Below, piece by piece: positions 12,500 to 24,950 of a stretch of 64,000 bases of DNA. The stretch spans positions 28,660,476-28,724,475 of the forward strand of contig NC_088867.1 in the NCBI RefSeq assembly GCF_032884065.1. The letters are read 5' to 3'. The notes under the pieces are model-generated. The model worked only from the letters and a program-made list of their open reading frames with translations, ran no database searches and was not told the origin of the DNA. This stretch comes from Artemia franciscana. Taxonomy: Eukaryota > Arthropoda > Branchiopoda > Anostraca > Artemiidae. The position numbers and the translations under genes were made by a program. Position 1 is the first letter of the stretch. Each line of letters opens with the position of its first letter.

Positions 12500-13146
12500 T
12501 TTCGGAGGTTCGAGAAATGTTGTCACAGCGCCATTTATTTTGAATTGTGTTTCTAATTGAGCGGATTTTTTTAAAAAATTAGCCACATGGTAAAGATGAA
12601 TTCTATAATTGTTTAGTTCATTCAGGTTTTTTGCAATGTGTTAATATTTGTGATTTGGTAAAATTTATAATATTTAGTTTACCTATTGTTGCTAAAGGGA
12701 GGGATATATTAACAGGATAAGCTTGTTTTGGTTTTACTTGGTTGTTTTACATTTGCTGTTTTTTTTTCATAGGCATGTATTTTGGGGGTGATACCTGACG
12801 CGGGGATGCCATGGATATTCTGTGGTAGCCACAACACTGTGCTGGGTAGAGAATTTAGAGTGGCGAAACCCTATATAGGCCAGTGTATTCTCCTGATGGG
12901 CCCTTATGTTGGGTGTTGCCTCTGAATTATTTGTCTATACTATTTTTTCTATTGTTCGGTAAATGACGACTTATACTTATTGACGACATGACTGCCTGTC
13001 CATGGATTATTCTTTATGGTTGATTGTGTGTGGCTATGCTGTTTGACCTATGTGATTGTATGGATGAGTAGGGTTAAGGCCTCATTCAAGTGCTGGTCTA
13101 TATTAATCACTAATTTAGGAAAACAGTCTTCCTTTTCTCCTTCTGT

Positions 13147-13149
<3 letters not shown>
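12500..13149 (+). other. 3' flank of the reverse transcriptase element
   Basis: No gene. It probably includes the element's 3' non-coding part: GC-richer text at 12780-12910 ('ggggtgatacctgacgcggg', 'ttctgtggtagccacaac') stands out from the AT-rich surroundings. Confidence 0.4.
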
Positions 13150-13182
<33 letters not shown>

Positions 13183-13217
13183 TGTTTGTGCTGTAGCATT
13201 GGTGATTTCTCTTTTCA

Positions 13218-13272
<55 letters not shown>
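13150..13272. repeat. poly-T (13150-13181) and (TA)n (13218-13271) microsatellites
   Basis: A run of about 31 T is followed 35 bases later by about 27 TA dinucleotides. Open frames across them are low-complexity artefacts. Confidence 0.95.
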
Positions 13273-13274
<2 letters not shown>

Positions 13275-13338
13275 GAGTCTGATTTAGAATCAGTATCAAG
13301 ATCAAACAGAGTTTTGGGATCGTCCCATAGCTACTAAC

Positions 13339-13575
13339 TATTGGCAAGAGTACTAAGTAGTCACTGAAGTTCCGGGAAATGTTCCAAAATTTAAAAATGT
13401 ATTTGTCAAAAATATTACATAATGAATTCACTGGTAAATCCTTTTGAAGATCCAGCTGTTCCATAATCTGGATATAAAAGCCTGGAAGGGTCTTTAGCAG
13501 GTACCCTATTGCCACTCTTATTTTCTGATTTGTTGGATTCAATAGACGATGCGCTTTCTCCACGGTTAAGGAAGG
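13339..13575 (-). CDS. candidate internal exon of an unidentified gene
   Basis: On the minus strand a pyrimidine-rich acceptor (tattatttcag at 13586-13576) is followed by an open frame that can end at a GTTAGT donor at 13338. The enclosed 237 bases are exactly 79 codons, phase 0 at both ends. The product begins P-S-L-T-V-E-K-A-H-R-L-L-N-P-T-N-Q and contains L-L-K-T-L-P-G-F-Y and F-D-K-Y-I-F-K-F-W. It looks like ordinary globular protein rather than repeat, but I do not recognise the family. No partner exon was found. It may be chance, since the frame stays open further into the microsatellite. Confidence 0.35.
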
Positions 13576-15217
13576 CTGAAATAATATTATATGTTAGAAC
13601 TCAAGGTTGAAAGTGTTTTTCACCTAATACAGGATACTATAAGTTTATCTTACGATTGATTGTAATTAGAGGAAGAAACATATTATTTTACCTTAAAGCT
13701 AAGAGTGGCATTAAAACTCAATGGTAAGCAAAAAAAAAAATGCTAAAGATGTGGGACTCAATCCTTCTTAACCCACTCCTCTTTGAGATAAAATTTAGCT
13801 TGTGCCTTAACGAAAGTAATACGAATCTTGTATTGCACAACTTGGGCTCTTTACCTTAATGCTTGGAGCACGAACGTTCTCCTCTGTGCGTATTTGCTTT
13901 AAACTACGGGGTATTCAGTATAACTGGAAACGCCAAAACTGCGGTTAGAATTTCGTGAAGCATACTCTTGATTAAATAGTAAAATCACAAAAATATTTTT
14001 CTTTTTTATATTATACACAGCTTTCGCCAAAGAACGAATTAAGATTTGGCGATTAAGGGGAGCAGCCGTTCTCTCATATTTGAGGTATTTTTTTTTTAAG
14101 TTTTAACGGCACTCTTTACTTTCGTGTGAAAAGCTAGCTTATTTTCATTAATTTCTGTTATTCATTTAGAATAGTTACAGTCGACTTTCTCAAACGTATT
14201 TAGTATAAAAGCAATATAGCTCGATGATTACTAGTGGTTTATATACTGTTTACCGTGAAAAACATTCAAACTGAGAGTTTTGTGGCTTAAAGCAAATACA
14301 ACTATTTTTTTTATTTTCATTATTGCATTGAAATAATTCATTTTGTTCATAATTCTAGAAAATCTATTATTATTTATCATTAATCAGTCTAGTTTCGCTA
14401 GTCTCATGCAAAAACATTTCTATTCCTCTCAAATACGTGGAAAATCAATGGGTGAATCATTTATGAATATGTTAATTCAGAATAATATGCCTTTCAAAAC
14501 GAAATTGAAAGTCACATATGGATTTATTCTAAAAAACGCGTTTTTCCCTTTGAACGGGATCAGTATAATGATTTCTTGTTTTATTTTATCTCATGACAAG
14601 GGAAAAACACACTGTTCCAAATTTATGTTGTTTTCAGCAAAGTGCAGATGATAAGTGTGAATCAGCCTCGTATTTGTTTAAATCAATATTTTTTTTTTAA
14701 GTTTGGATTAGTTATTCTTTCAAAAAGATTTGTTGACTTATTATGTGAGTAACTTTTGACAATATTATGCTGACTTAAGTTAAGAAAGTAGGACATTCTA
14801 ATTTTGAAATTGTATCAATGGATTAAAATTTGGACGTAATCTTTGTTTAATATTTTAAATGCAACCTTTGACTAAGTGTATTTTCCCATTTAATCTTTGA
14901 GGATTTACATTACTAGAAGACGCAAATTACAATGCAAATGGTGGGCAAAAAGGAGGGTGAGCATTAAAGAGAAACAAGTTCGAAAAAAATGAACGATTCT
15001 AGCCCCGCAATTCAAACAACTACATTTTCTCACATGGCACGGAAGACGCTTATCAATAAAACTGACTAACGAGTAATCAGTATCTTAATAATAAAAAGTA
15101 TAGTATGTATTAATTTTTTTTTTTAGCTTAAAGGGAAGACGTCATAATATTTGACACATTTGAGTAAAATTACATTGACGAATTCGAGAAGATTTTCTAT
15201 TGGTACAAAATTTAAAG
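13576..15217. other. unannotated, with a foldback half-arm
   Basis: AT-rich. Near 14030-14140 ('agttttaacggcactcttta', 'ctttcgtgtgaaaa') there is one diverged arm of the foldback family seen at 10.6 kb. The open frame at 14343-14651 has no recognisable domain. Confidence 0.4.
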
Positions 15218-15542
15218 GCTGTCCTAGCCAAGTGCTGGATTTCGGATTCTTTGTCCGAGAGGGCGGGGGTTCAAATCCTAACAAATCCTAATATACCATG
15301 TTATTCGTTTTGGAACGGGGATCAGTGGGGCGACTCTGTAAGCTCAACCAGAGTCGAACCAACTCTAAATGGGTAACTACAGAAATCTGGAGAAAGTAAA
15401 CAGGAAGGGTGTGCGAAAGCACAGTATTAATGTCCCCCAACCCCCTATTACACTTCGTCGCTGTAGGTCCAAAAAACGAAAATCAGCACCGTCGATAGGG
15501 ACTGTAAAATCAAATGCATTATCCTTTACCTTTACCTTTTTT
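15218..15542 (+). mobile_element. tRNA-derived SINE, family A
   Basis: An RNA polymerase III promoter is readable: A box 'tagccaagtgctgg' at 15225-15238 and B box 'ggttcaaatcc' at 15268-15278, a near-perfect match to the tRNA B box. The tRNA-like head is followed by an unrelated body and a 3' tail of repeated 'cctttac' (about 15519-15541), typical of SINE termination. It depends on a LINE for mobility. Confidence 0.8.
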
Positions 15543-16480
15543 ACAAAATTTATGATCGCCTATATGGGCAAACTGGTGTAGGTAAATAGATACGTAATAT
15601 ATTTTATAAAGATCGTATTTGGTATGTAAACAATGGTGCTAACCACGGTATTTCCCCTAATCCGCTTATTTCTCCCTTATAGATTTAAAAAACTATGTTT
15701 TTTTGTCCTGTTTTTTATGAAACAATAAAAAAAAACTAAATTGTTCCCACCTGAAGTTTGGAAAATACATGTTACCCTTCCCCTTACCCCACCGCCTTGT
15801 AAGATTTTCAGAAGTTGTACCACTGTATATTAGGTATATTTCACCCAGAAATATAAGATGTATTAAGATAGCCTAAAATCTGCCATTCAGTCAAAATAGT
15901 ATTCTCATACAATTGGCTTAAATTGTACAGTGATTAAAAGGACAGTGATGTCATTTTTGGGGGACAAGGGGGCAGTCGTCCCCCCCCAATAATTTGAAGA
16001 AAAAATCATCACATAGCCCGTGCCCCTTGACTCTCCAGATGTAGACCCCTCCCGTCCCCCCAATAAAAATTCTGTGAAACCCTTGCTTATAGTAGTTATA
16101 CTCCTTAAAAGGTATCTAATATACACAGCTCTATGTTCAACTTCCGTATTGATGCATTGCATTATGAATGTATGTATCAGCAATTCGGAAAGCCTTTATT
16201 TACAGAGTGTTGACTACAGTTCTAAGTCTAGAAAATCTACTTTTACACAAGGGTCAAATAATTCCTCACCTCTCTTCTCTCCATTCCTTGCACCAAGTTT
16301 AATTGAATACAAAGGAACTACAGCAGCACAGCCAACTACAAGAGGTAGCAAAATACCAATCGCTAGAATGTTTCTGTAGTACCATTGGCATGATGGATTG
16401 CAAAATGAGCTTAAAAGAAGAAAAAGGTTACCTTAAGTTAGTCCACCTTTACATTTCAGAGCTAGTAATTTGTTATGTTT
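15543..16480. other. unannotated stretch
   Basis: It has C-rich and G-rich patches ('ccccttaccccaccgcc', 'gtcgtccccccccaata') but no recognised gene. The two overlapping open frames near 16020-16659 do not show a domain. Confidence 0.35.
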
Positions 16481-16780
16481 TTTTAATTAATTTAAAAAAA
16501 CTTTTTCCACAAACAAGTTTTCCAAAGAAAAGTAAAACGCTCCATATAACCGAGTCAAACTCAAAACGAGCAAAAACAAACATGGGTAGGGCTGTCAACC
16601 CCCATTTCTTCTCAAGACCAGAACATAATTTACAATTTACTGAAAAAAATATTTTGTAAATGTTTTTACTTTTTTGACCTTAATAAATAAAAAATTATTT
16701 AAACTTTAAGGAAAAATGTCAGTATATGCATATTAAACTAAACATCCACGGTTATTTTTTCAGTGTGTTTTGGCTGTGTT
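16481..16780. repeat. end sequence related to the inverted repeats of the 22.99-24.95 kb element
   Basis: The text 'actttttccacaaacaagtt' followed by 'ccaaagaaaagtaaaacgct' and 'aaccgagtcaaactcaaaac' matches the terminal inverted repeat of the element at 22987-24950. As in that element, it is followed by the G-rich ~275-bp array. This marks the left end of a second copy; its right end was not located. Confidence 0.6.
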
Positions 16781-18000
16781 TTGGCTTGGGGAGGCTTGGT
16801 TGCCCTCCCTTTTTTTGACTCTTGAACAGGGCACTAGAACTTCCAACTTCCGATAAAATGAGTATCATCCAAAGTTTATACGATTCGCCGTTCCATAATA
16901 GCCTTATATACCCGGGCATAACTTACAACCCTTGCTCCTGGGACTTTGGGGGGGGGGTTTCCACCCTGGAGTCATTGTTATATGCTTTCTAGACTATTGT
17001 GAGCAAAATGGCTATCTCACAATTTCGATCAGATGTATCTTGGAAAAATAGGATGTATGAGGGGGTGGGGGGTCTCCTCCACCACTTTTGAAGATTAAAA
17101 GGGAACTAGAAGTTTACATTTCCAATCAAATGAGCCTCCTCTAAAGTTAATGCGATCACAACTTCCATAAAAACCTTATATACTTCCAGGACATAACTTA
17201 TAACCCTTGCCCCCAGACTCTGGGGGGGGGGGGTTGTGTCGACCCAGAAGGTCTTTTTATGTTATCTTCGGAGTATTGTTTTTTGAGCATATAGCTAACT
17301 CAAAATTTCTATGGGATGCATTTTGGGAAAAGAGGACATGACGTGGGGGGGGGTAATAATAGTTGCCCTCCGATCCCTTTGACTCTTATAAAGGGTAAAT
17401 GAAGTTGTGATTTCTAATCCAATGGACCCCCTCCAAAGTTTATTACGACCTGCCTTTCCTTAAAAACCTTTTGGAAACTGATGGTTATGGGAGAGGAGTT
17501 ATTACGTCCTCAAAGACGTAATAAATGAACCTTTCAACTACGCTGAAGAAAATGGCTATCCCAAAAATTTAATTTGATGTGTTTGGGGGAAATAATGGGC
17601 GTAGGGGGGCTAATTCCCTTCAATATCTTTCGACTATTGAAAAGGGCATTAGAACTTCTGATTACCAAACCAATAAGCCCCTTCCGAAGTTTGTAAGACC
17701 ACTCCCTTTGTGAAAACCTTATATGGCCCAGATCACAACTTACAACCCTTGTCCTGAGCACTGTGGGTGGGGAGGGGTGTCATTTCAAAAGACATAATTT
17801 ACGGATCTTCCAACTATGCTGGACAAAATGGATATCTAAAAATTTTGATTGGATGTATTTGGGGAAATGATGGGCATGAGAGGTGGACTACCTCCATTTA
17901 CTTTTAACTATTAAAAAGGGCACTAGCTCTTTCAATTTCCAATCGAATGAGCTCTTTTTAAAGTTTCTACGACAACTCCTTCTACATGAAGTGCCTTGGT
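16781..18000 (+). repeat. G-rich ~275-bp tandem array, orientation 1
   Basis: The repeating unit carries the blocks 'cataacttacaacccttgc', a G-run, 'caaaatggctatctcaaaat', 'atgtatttggggaaa', a second G-run with 'ttgccctcc', 'ttttgactctt' plus 'aaagggcactagaac', and 'aatgagc' ... 'aagtttatacgac'. The 'acaacccttg' anchor recurs at about 16917, 17192 and 17734, consistent with steps of 271-275 bases. Small ORFs in it are shadows. Confidence 0.85.
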
Positions 18001-18399
18001 CTAAACTAAAAAAAAATTGACCACATCGCTCTCTGCTTAGGCAGCGCAATTGCGATGCTTAGGATAATATAATGTCCTCTCTATTTATGCTGTTAATTTA
18101 TAAAATTAGAAGTAGGCTCATTTGAAACAAGGAAACGTGGTAACAGCGGGCTGCTTTGCATGACAGTTTATTTATTTATTTTTTTTGGGGGGGGGGATTC
18201 GTAAGATTTTTACCGTTTTTGGATGGAAACAAATTTTTTTGTTGTTTTTGCTTTCGTAGTTATACTTACGGCTCAGTTTGATTTATTGGTTGATTTCCAG
18301 GGAATTCTTTTTTCGCTTGTTTTAAGTTGTAATATTCATTTTTATGTATTTCTATTGCTATATGTATGAGCACGATTGTCTTAGAAACCTAAAAAAGGC

Positions 18400-19795
18400 T
18401 CATTCGATTGGAAATTCAAGGGGCTAGTGCCTTTTTAATTTTAGAATGTGGTTGGAGGGCAACTAACCTCCTTTACCTCTACCACCATTTCCCCAAACAC
18501 GCCCAATCAAAATTTTTAGATAGCAACTTTGTTCAGTGTAATTAAAAGATTGAGAAATTATGTCTTTGAGGTTGAAATCCCTCCCCCACAACCCTCAGGG
18601 CAAGGTTTGTAAGTTATGCCTTGGGGGCATATAAGGTTTTGTATAGAAAGGGTGGTCGTATAAAATTCAGTGGGGGCTCAAGTTCTGATAATCTTCTTAA
18701 GATTCAAAGTAATCGGAAGGTTACTATACAAAACCCCGACTTCTACAAAACCTCGTACTTCCCGAATTCATCTGATAGAAATTTTGAGATGGCCATCTGT
18801 TGTCGTGGAAAACCAAAAAAGGCTCAATCGACTGGAAACTGAACGGGCCTTTTTAAATAGTCAAAAGTGATTGGAGGATTACAAGCCCCCCCCACGCCCT
18901 TCAATCCCCAAAACAGATCAAAATTCCCCCCTCCCACACACAGACAGCCCTCAAGCAAGTGTTGTAAGTTATGCCCTGAGGGCATATAAGGTTTTATGGA
19001 AAGAGGGGCTGCATAAACTTTGGAGGGGAGTGATTGAATTGGAAATCAAAAGTTCCAGTTTCTTTTCTAAGAGTCAAAGTGATCAGGGGCAGCCAACCTC
19101 CCCCTCCTACGTCGTATTGTCTACAAATACAGTCCGATAAAAATTTTGAGGTAACCATTTGTTCAAAACTAGTCCAAAGATCATATAATAAGGCATTTGG
19201 GGTGGACGAGATCCCCCAGAGTCTAGGGGTAAGTGTTGTAAGTTATACCCCAGGAATACAATAGGTTTTTAAGGAAGGGGTGGTTGTGAGAACTGTAGAC
19301 GAGGATCATTTGATTTGAAATGTATAGTTCTAGTTTCCTTTTAAGAGTCAAACATGATGAAGAGCAACTAGCCCCCATCCCTGACATCTTCTTTTCCCAA
19401 AACGTATTCAACTGAAATTTTGAGATAGCCATTTTGTTACCAATAGTCCAAAAATCATATAACAATGTCTTTAGGGTGAACACAATTCCCCAGAGCCCAT
19501 GGGCAAGGGTTGTAAGTTATGCCCGGGGCATATAAGATTTTTATGGGAGGGATAGTCGTATAAACTTTGGATCGGATGGAGCTCATTTGATTGGAAGTCG
19601 GAAGTCTTATTGCCATTCCTTAAAATCAAAAGTGAATGGAAGGAAATCAGCCCTCCAAGGTTCTCTCCCCAAAACATATCCGATCGAAATCTTAAGAGAG
19701 CTATTTTGTTAAGCATTGTTGAATGGTCCAGTAATTATGTCTTTGGGGATGTCAAGCTCCCAAAATCCCTCAGAACAAGGGCTGTAAGCTAGGCA
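18400..19795 (-). repeat. G-rich ~275-bp tandem array, orientation 2
   Basis: The same unit as at 16.8-18.0 kb but inverted. The anchor 'gtaagttatgcc' recurs near 18610, 18964, 19239, 19513 and 19787, so the last steps are 274-275 bases. The two arrays face each other across about 400 bases of unrelated AT-rich DNA (18001-18399), a large imperfect palindrome. Confidence 0.85.
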
Positions 19796-20141
19796 ATTCA
19801 ATGATTGTCAAAAGGGTGCAACAAGGGAATAACTGAGTATATTAACTTGGAAAATTCAGGAAATGATAAGGGAGATGATCAAAAAGGTACCACAGAGCTA
19901 CCAATTCTACTACAACTACCACCACCACTACTACCATACTACTTAATTTATAGTATTAAGGGGAATTTTGAACTAAATCAAAAGACGCTATGTGCACGCA
20001 CACTGTCAACATAGCGTATCTCGAGAATTGATTTGGGTATTAATTTGGTACTGAAAGGCGTAGATTATTTCACCAAAAGGCAATATATAGACACTGTTGC
20101 TAATACTATTGTTACTGCCACATTTACTATTACTACTACTG

Positions 20142-20192
<51 letters not shown>

Positions 20193-20260
20193 TCACAACT
20201 ACTTGTAGGGCTAAGAGTATTGAGATGAAAATATCAAATAGCATGTGAACATGCAGGCTA
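19796..20260. repeat. dispersed repeat with (ACT)n microsatellite
   Basis: It contains 'gtcaaaagggtgcaacaagg', 'gaactaaatcaaaagacgc' and a run of ACT trinucleotides at about 20120-20190. The same non-microsatellite blocks return at 21.4-22.3 kb. On the minus strand the trinucleotide run reads (AGT)n and could be the 3' tail of the LINE at 20325-21261. Confidence 0.6.
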
Positions 20261-20324
20261 TCGAAAAGACATATCCAATCGGGTTGAAGAGAAACATGGA
20301 TACAGCGTGATCAGACTGGTATGT

Positions 20325-21261
20325 TCAACGCAAAGTGTTCCGAGGTCTTCCCCTTCTTCGACTTCGGTTTGGGTGCCAATGTAAAGTGGTTTTTTGGATC
20401 TGAGCGTCCTGCATTCGGAGAAAATGGTCCAAGTATCTCCACCTCCGAGCCCTAATGATATCTTTCACTAGAGGCTGGTTGGCAAGTTTCCGGACTTTTT
20501 TATTTGTGATTCTGTCTGAGCAATGAATACTTAAATTCTTCGATGGCAATTATTTTCGAATGCAAGGATCTCTTTTTCTGTTGCTGGTTTAAACTCCAAG
20601 TTTCGGCGGCGTAAAGGAGGATCAGGATGACGTTGCTGTTGAACAGACGGAACTTAAGCCCAATCGAGTAGTTTTTAGACTTCCATATGTGCTTGAGCAA
20701 ATAGAATGCCTTGTTCCCCTGACCTATTCTGGTCATTATCTCTTTAAATGCTGATCCCGTATTCTCCACTATGCTTTATCTGAATTCCACAACCTGTTCG
20801 ATTTCCTCATTTCCACATCTGATAAGAAGTGGGGAATCAGTAGTCGTCATTGTTTTGGTTTTTCTCGAATTTATTCCTAGGCCAAGTTGGCTTGCTTTTT
20901 CGCTGACCCTGTTTAGAAGTTCTTGTAGACGTTGTTTTCACGATTGTAGCATTGTAATGTCATCTGCAAAGTCTAGGTTATCAACTGTCACTTCGGCAGA
21001 ATGTTTAATACCATCGGTCACGGAGTTGTAGGGAATAAAATCGATGAATATCACGACAAGTAACGGCGACGGTACACAGCCTTGTTTGACGCCAGATAGA
21101 ATTCGAAAGTATCGGGTTTGGCGTTCGGGTGTCTTGATGAAGTACTCACTGTCCTCGTAAAGAGCTATGATAATTGCAATTATTTTACTTGAAATCCCGT
21201 AACAAAAAGGATTTTCCAAAAACTTGCCCCATCTACAGAGTTGCCCGATCAGCACTGTCAT
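20325..21261 (-). mobile_element. LINE (endonuclease-reverse transcriptase), RT to C-terminus, frameshifted
   Basis: The minus strand encodes RT motifs: A-L-Y-E-D-S, then L-S-G-V-K-Q-G-C-V-P-S-P-L-L (motif B), then L-D-F-A-D-D-I-T-M-L (motif C). Frame shifts follow, with L-Y-A-A-E-T-W-S-L, R-R-W-R-Y-L-D-H-F-L-R-M and a basic C-terminus R-R-R-G-R-P-R-N-T-L-R. The H-W-x-P-x-R-x-R-R-R-G-R-P end differs from the LINE at 7.65-9.03 kb, so it is a distinct family. The endonuclease half is missing. The third shift lies near 20500-20550. Confidence 0.82.
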
Positions 21262-21289
21262 AGCAATCGCTAATTGTATTAAGTTGAAA

Positions 21290-22340
21290 CTTCTAGGACT
21301 TAATAAGAGGGATGTCCTACTGAGCGAAAGTCAATGGTTAATACTACTAATAGGTAATAGGTTAATACTACTACTGCTAGAAGTACTACCGTTATTTAAT
21401 ATTATAACTAGTAATATCAGTACTACTACTGTGACTACCATTACAACTATGCCCAAGGGTGTGAAGGTGGAATTTTCCAAAAATTTTGAGGGGAAGATGA
21501 ACTGAATCAGAACACGCCCTCTGTATGCAAATTGTCAAAAGGGTATAACAGCAATGGCTTAGGAACAGTTTGGTGAGTGAAGTTGAAACTAAGAGGGCTT
21601 GTTGTGAGGGATTTTGAACTAACAAAAAGAAAATATTTGGCTCTTAATGCTACTGCTTCTACTCACACTACTGCTACTGTTACTATTATTACTACTTCTG
21701 TTACTACTACTGCCACTAAATCCTAAGCTACTACAATTAATTTTACCGGTACTACTGCTACTGCTACTGCTATTAAAGCTAAGGATATTAAGGCGATAAA
21801 TTTGGGAGTTGTAGAAACTGTATGGATCTACCTAAGAAAACACAATGCTCACACAGGTTGTCGAGTGGACGCATCAGAAATGCTTCAGGAACGGTTGATG
21901 GTATATATTAAGCTTATCTTTCAGCCTGTGTTGAATGAGGATGTGGAAGAAACCAGAGGTGCTATTCGCGTACTGCTACTAATGCTGCTACAGCCATTGC
22001 TACTGCGTAAGCTAGGGTATTAAGGTAAACCTTTTGAGGAATATTAAGGTGGATGTTGAACTAAATCAAAACAAATCCTGAGCATGTGTACTTTCAAAAA
22101 GGTGATAAAGCAATATTTGAAGAACAACATCTATTATTAATTTAGACCTTTAAAGGTGAGTTCTGGGGGATTTTGAACTAGCCAGAAGGCCGTATATGTA
22201 TATTTTTAATGGTACCACTACAGTTACTATAACTATTGACGCTAAGGATATTAAGATAAAACTTTTAAGGAACTCTTAGGAGTTTCAATTAAACGAAAAA
22301 ACTGTATGAAACCAGATTTTCAAAAGAGCATATAAGCAAT
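21290..22340. repeat. dispersed repeat units with ACT/GCT trinucleotide tracts
   Basis: At least three diverged units contain 'aactaaatcaaaac' or 'gaactgaatcagaac', 'ttgtcaaaagggtataacag' and patches of (TAC/TGC)n at 21360-21440, 21645-21780 and 21970-22010. The family is also seen at 19.8-20.26 kb and weakly at 2.2-2.6 kb. No coding recognised. Confidence 0.6.
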
Positions 22341-22986
22341 ATCATAGGCAGCGCCACCTTATAATAGCTAGAAATATCATTGAAACTTTTAAAGGAGCTA
22401 ATTCGATACAAATTGAAAGTTCTGGTGCCCTTTGTAAAAGTAAAAAGAGACTGGAGGGCAATCAGTCCATCTCTCAAGCCCATTCGTTTTTCAAATGCTT
22501 CCAGTCAAAATCTTAAGACAGCCATTTTCTTCAGCATAGCAGAACGATCCAGCAACTAAGTCTTTATGGATGTTAGGCATGTCAACCCCCCACTATTGTG
22601 TTTATGGTTACCAATAAGTCCCCTCATCAATATATCGAGAAGGATTGGGGGTATCAAGTTGAAACTTTCGGATATACTACTGTTTCTATTTCTGCTCTTA
22701 CAATTTAAATAAATAAAGAGAATGTAAACGTATCCAGGTTTTTAAAGAGCATAGATATAATATCTTGGGAAAGATATTAAGTTTTATTTTTCCGGTCAAC
22801 TTCAGAAGCTGTAAATACAATTAAAAAATACTGTTTTTGTCAATATTAAAAATTGTTGAAAAAGTTTCTTCAACATACAAATAGCAGCCCAGACTATGGA
22901 TTTCTATAGAAAAAAAAATGAAAAGATATAAAATATTATTCTTTCCATGAAAAAGACTATGTCAGTAAAAATGAACAAAAATCAAT
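22341..22986. other. unannotated, one stray G-rich unit then AT-rich DNA
   Basis: 22370-22600 is a single diverged unit of the ~275-bp G-rich family ('aaattgaaagttctggtgcc'). The remainder is AT-rich with nothing recognised. Confidence 0.45.
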
Positions 22987-24950
22987 TTAAAAACTGTTTC
23001 TACAAAACAAGTTTTTCAAGGAAAAGTAAAGAGTTCTGTGAATCCAAGAATGAACAGAAATAAAGTCAAGTAATTTTCCAAGCATAAAACTACCAAAAAT
23101 CACTATCAATAAATAATTGCTACTCAAAATGAACAAAAATAGGTAGTGCCATAGTATTGCCTAAGTAAGGATCAATGTCGGCTAGTGCCCTTTTTTATTG
23201 TCAAAAGTGATTGGAGAGCACACTCCCCCGCACGCCCACCATTTCCACAAACACATTCAATCAACATTTCGAGATGGCCGTTTTGTTCAACACAGCTGAA
23301 AGATCCAAAAATTATGTCTTCGAGGACGACAATCCCCTGCTCTTCTTGAGATTCAGAGTGATCGAAGTGTGAATAACCCATCCCCACACCTTGTATTTTT
23401 CCGAAATCTATCTGATAGCAATTTCGAGATGGCCATTTGTTGTCGAAGAAACTTCGAAAACAGCAAAGGGCTGCAAGTTGTGCCCTGGGGGCAGATAAAG
23501 TATATATAGAAACAGTGACCGCATAACCTTCGGAGGGGGCAAATTGTATTGGTGAGTGGAAGCGGATCGAAGGGTCTGAGGATCCCTCCCGCCCCCACCT
23601 CTTATTTCCAAAAATGCACCTGATTTTAATTTTGAGATGGCCATTTGCTGTCAGAGAAACCTCGAAAACAGCCGATTAGAAATTGAAAGGGTCAGTGCCC
23701 TTTAGAATAGTTGAAAGTGATTGGAGGACAACCTACCCCCTCCCACGCCCACCATTTCCCAAACACATCCATAAAATTTTTTGATATATCCATTTTGTTC
23801 AACGTAATTGAAAGGTCTGGAAATTATATCGTTGAGGATGGCCTCCCCCCCCCACAGCCCTCAGGGCAAGAGTTTTAAGTTAAACCCTGGGGGCATATAA
23901 GGTATAAAAAGGGCAATTGTATAAACTTAGGGGGGGGGGCTAATTGGACTCGTAATCAGAAGTTCTAGTGGATTTTCAAGACTTAGAGGGATTGGATGGT
24001 GGATCCCCCTCTCCATTATTACCTCGTATTTTCCCGAAATGTATCTGATAGAAATTTTGAGACGGCCATATGTTGTGGTAGAAACTTCGAAAACAGTTCA
24101 TTCGATTACAAATTAAAATGGCCAGTGTCCTTTTTAATAACTGAAAGTGATTGGAGGGCATCTAACCCCCTCCCTCACTCACCATCAGTTCAAACACATC
24201 CAATAAAAATTTTGAGACAGTAATTTTGTTCAACGCAATTGAAATGGAAGGAAATTGTGTTTTTGAGGACGACCTCCCTCCACAGCCCTCAGGGCAAGGT
24301 AAGTTTATGCCCTCTGGGAAATATAACGTACATATATAAAGGGTGATCGTACAAGCTTCGGAGGATGCTCGTTAGATTGGTAGTCAGAAGTTCTAGTGTC
24401 ATTTTTATGATTCAGCGTCATCGGAGGGTGGATACTCCCCTCTAAAACCAGGTATTTTCCTGTGATACATCTGATAGAAACTTTTAGATGGCCCAGAGCA
24501 CAATTTTCGCTTTACTGATAACAGAATACGTTTGAAATGTTTTCACATTTCTTACTTTCATAAATTAAAATTATCAAAACCTTAACGAGGTAATGCTTTC
24601 TTTCTTTCATAAATGAAAAATTATCAAAAATTTATCGAAGAAATGTCAGTATACGTCAATTTCACTGACAATCCACGGTCATTTTTTTTTCAGTAAAGCC
24701 CAAATCGTGTTCTGGTCTCGAGAAGGTATAGGGGTTATCAGCCCTACTCATGCCAACTTTTGCTTTTTTCGAGTTTGACTCGGTTATTTACGGTAATTTC
24801 TGTTCATTTTGAGTTTCATTTGACTATCGATGATGATTTGTCGTATTTTTACGCTTTGAAGATGATTTAACTTTATTTTTGCTCATTCTTGGCTTAATGG
24901 AGCTCTTTCTTATTCTTTGAAAAACTTGTCTTGTGGAAAAAGTTGTTTAA
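22987..24950. mobile_element. 1.96-kb element with ~170-bp terminal inverted repeats and a satellite-like core
   Basis: The left end 'ttaaaaactgtttctacaaa' and the reverse complement of the right end 'ttaaacaactttttccacaa' are alike, and similarity continues for about 170 bases (blocks 'acaagtttttcaa', 'ccaagaatga', 'ctcaaaatgaaca'). The six bases 'atcaat' flank it on both sides (22981-22986 and 24951-24956), which reads as a target-site duplication; a TTAA reading of the same junctions is also possible. The core (23160-24490) is made of inverted-orientation units of the G-rich ~275-bp family. No transposase is present, so it is non-autonomous. Confidence 0.75.

Noticed and set aside
13016..13282. 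Open frames with poly-Phe, poly-Lys and Ile-Tyr repeats
   Set aside because: They arise from the poly-T and (TA)n tracts; only the part at 13339-13575 is kept as an exon candidate.
15218..15300. Functional tRNA gene
   Set aside because: A and B boxes are present, but no cloverleaf with a paired acceptor stem could be drawn, and a SINE body with repeat tail follows.
18621..19140. Several overlapping 66-89-codon frames
   Set aside because: They lie in tandem G-rich repeat units and recur with the repeat period, so they are shadows.
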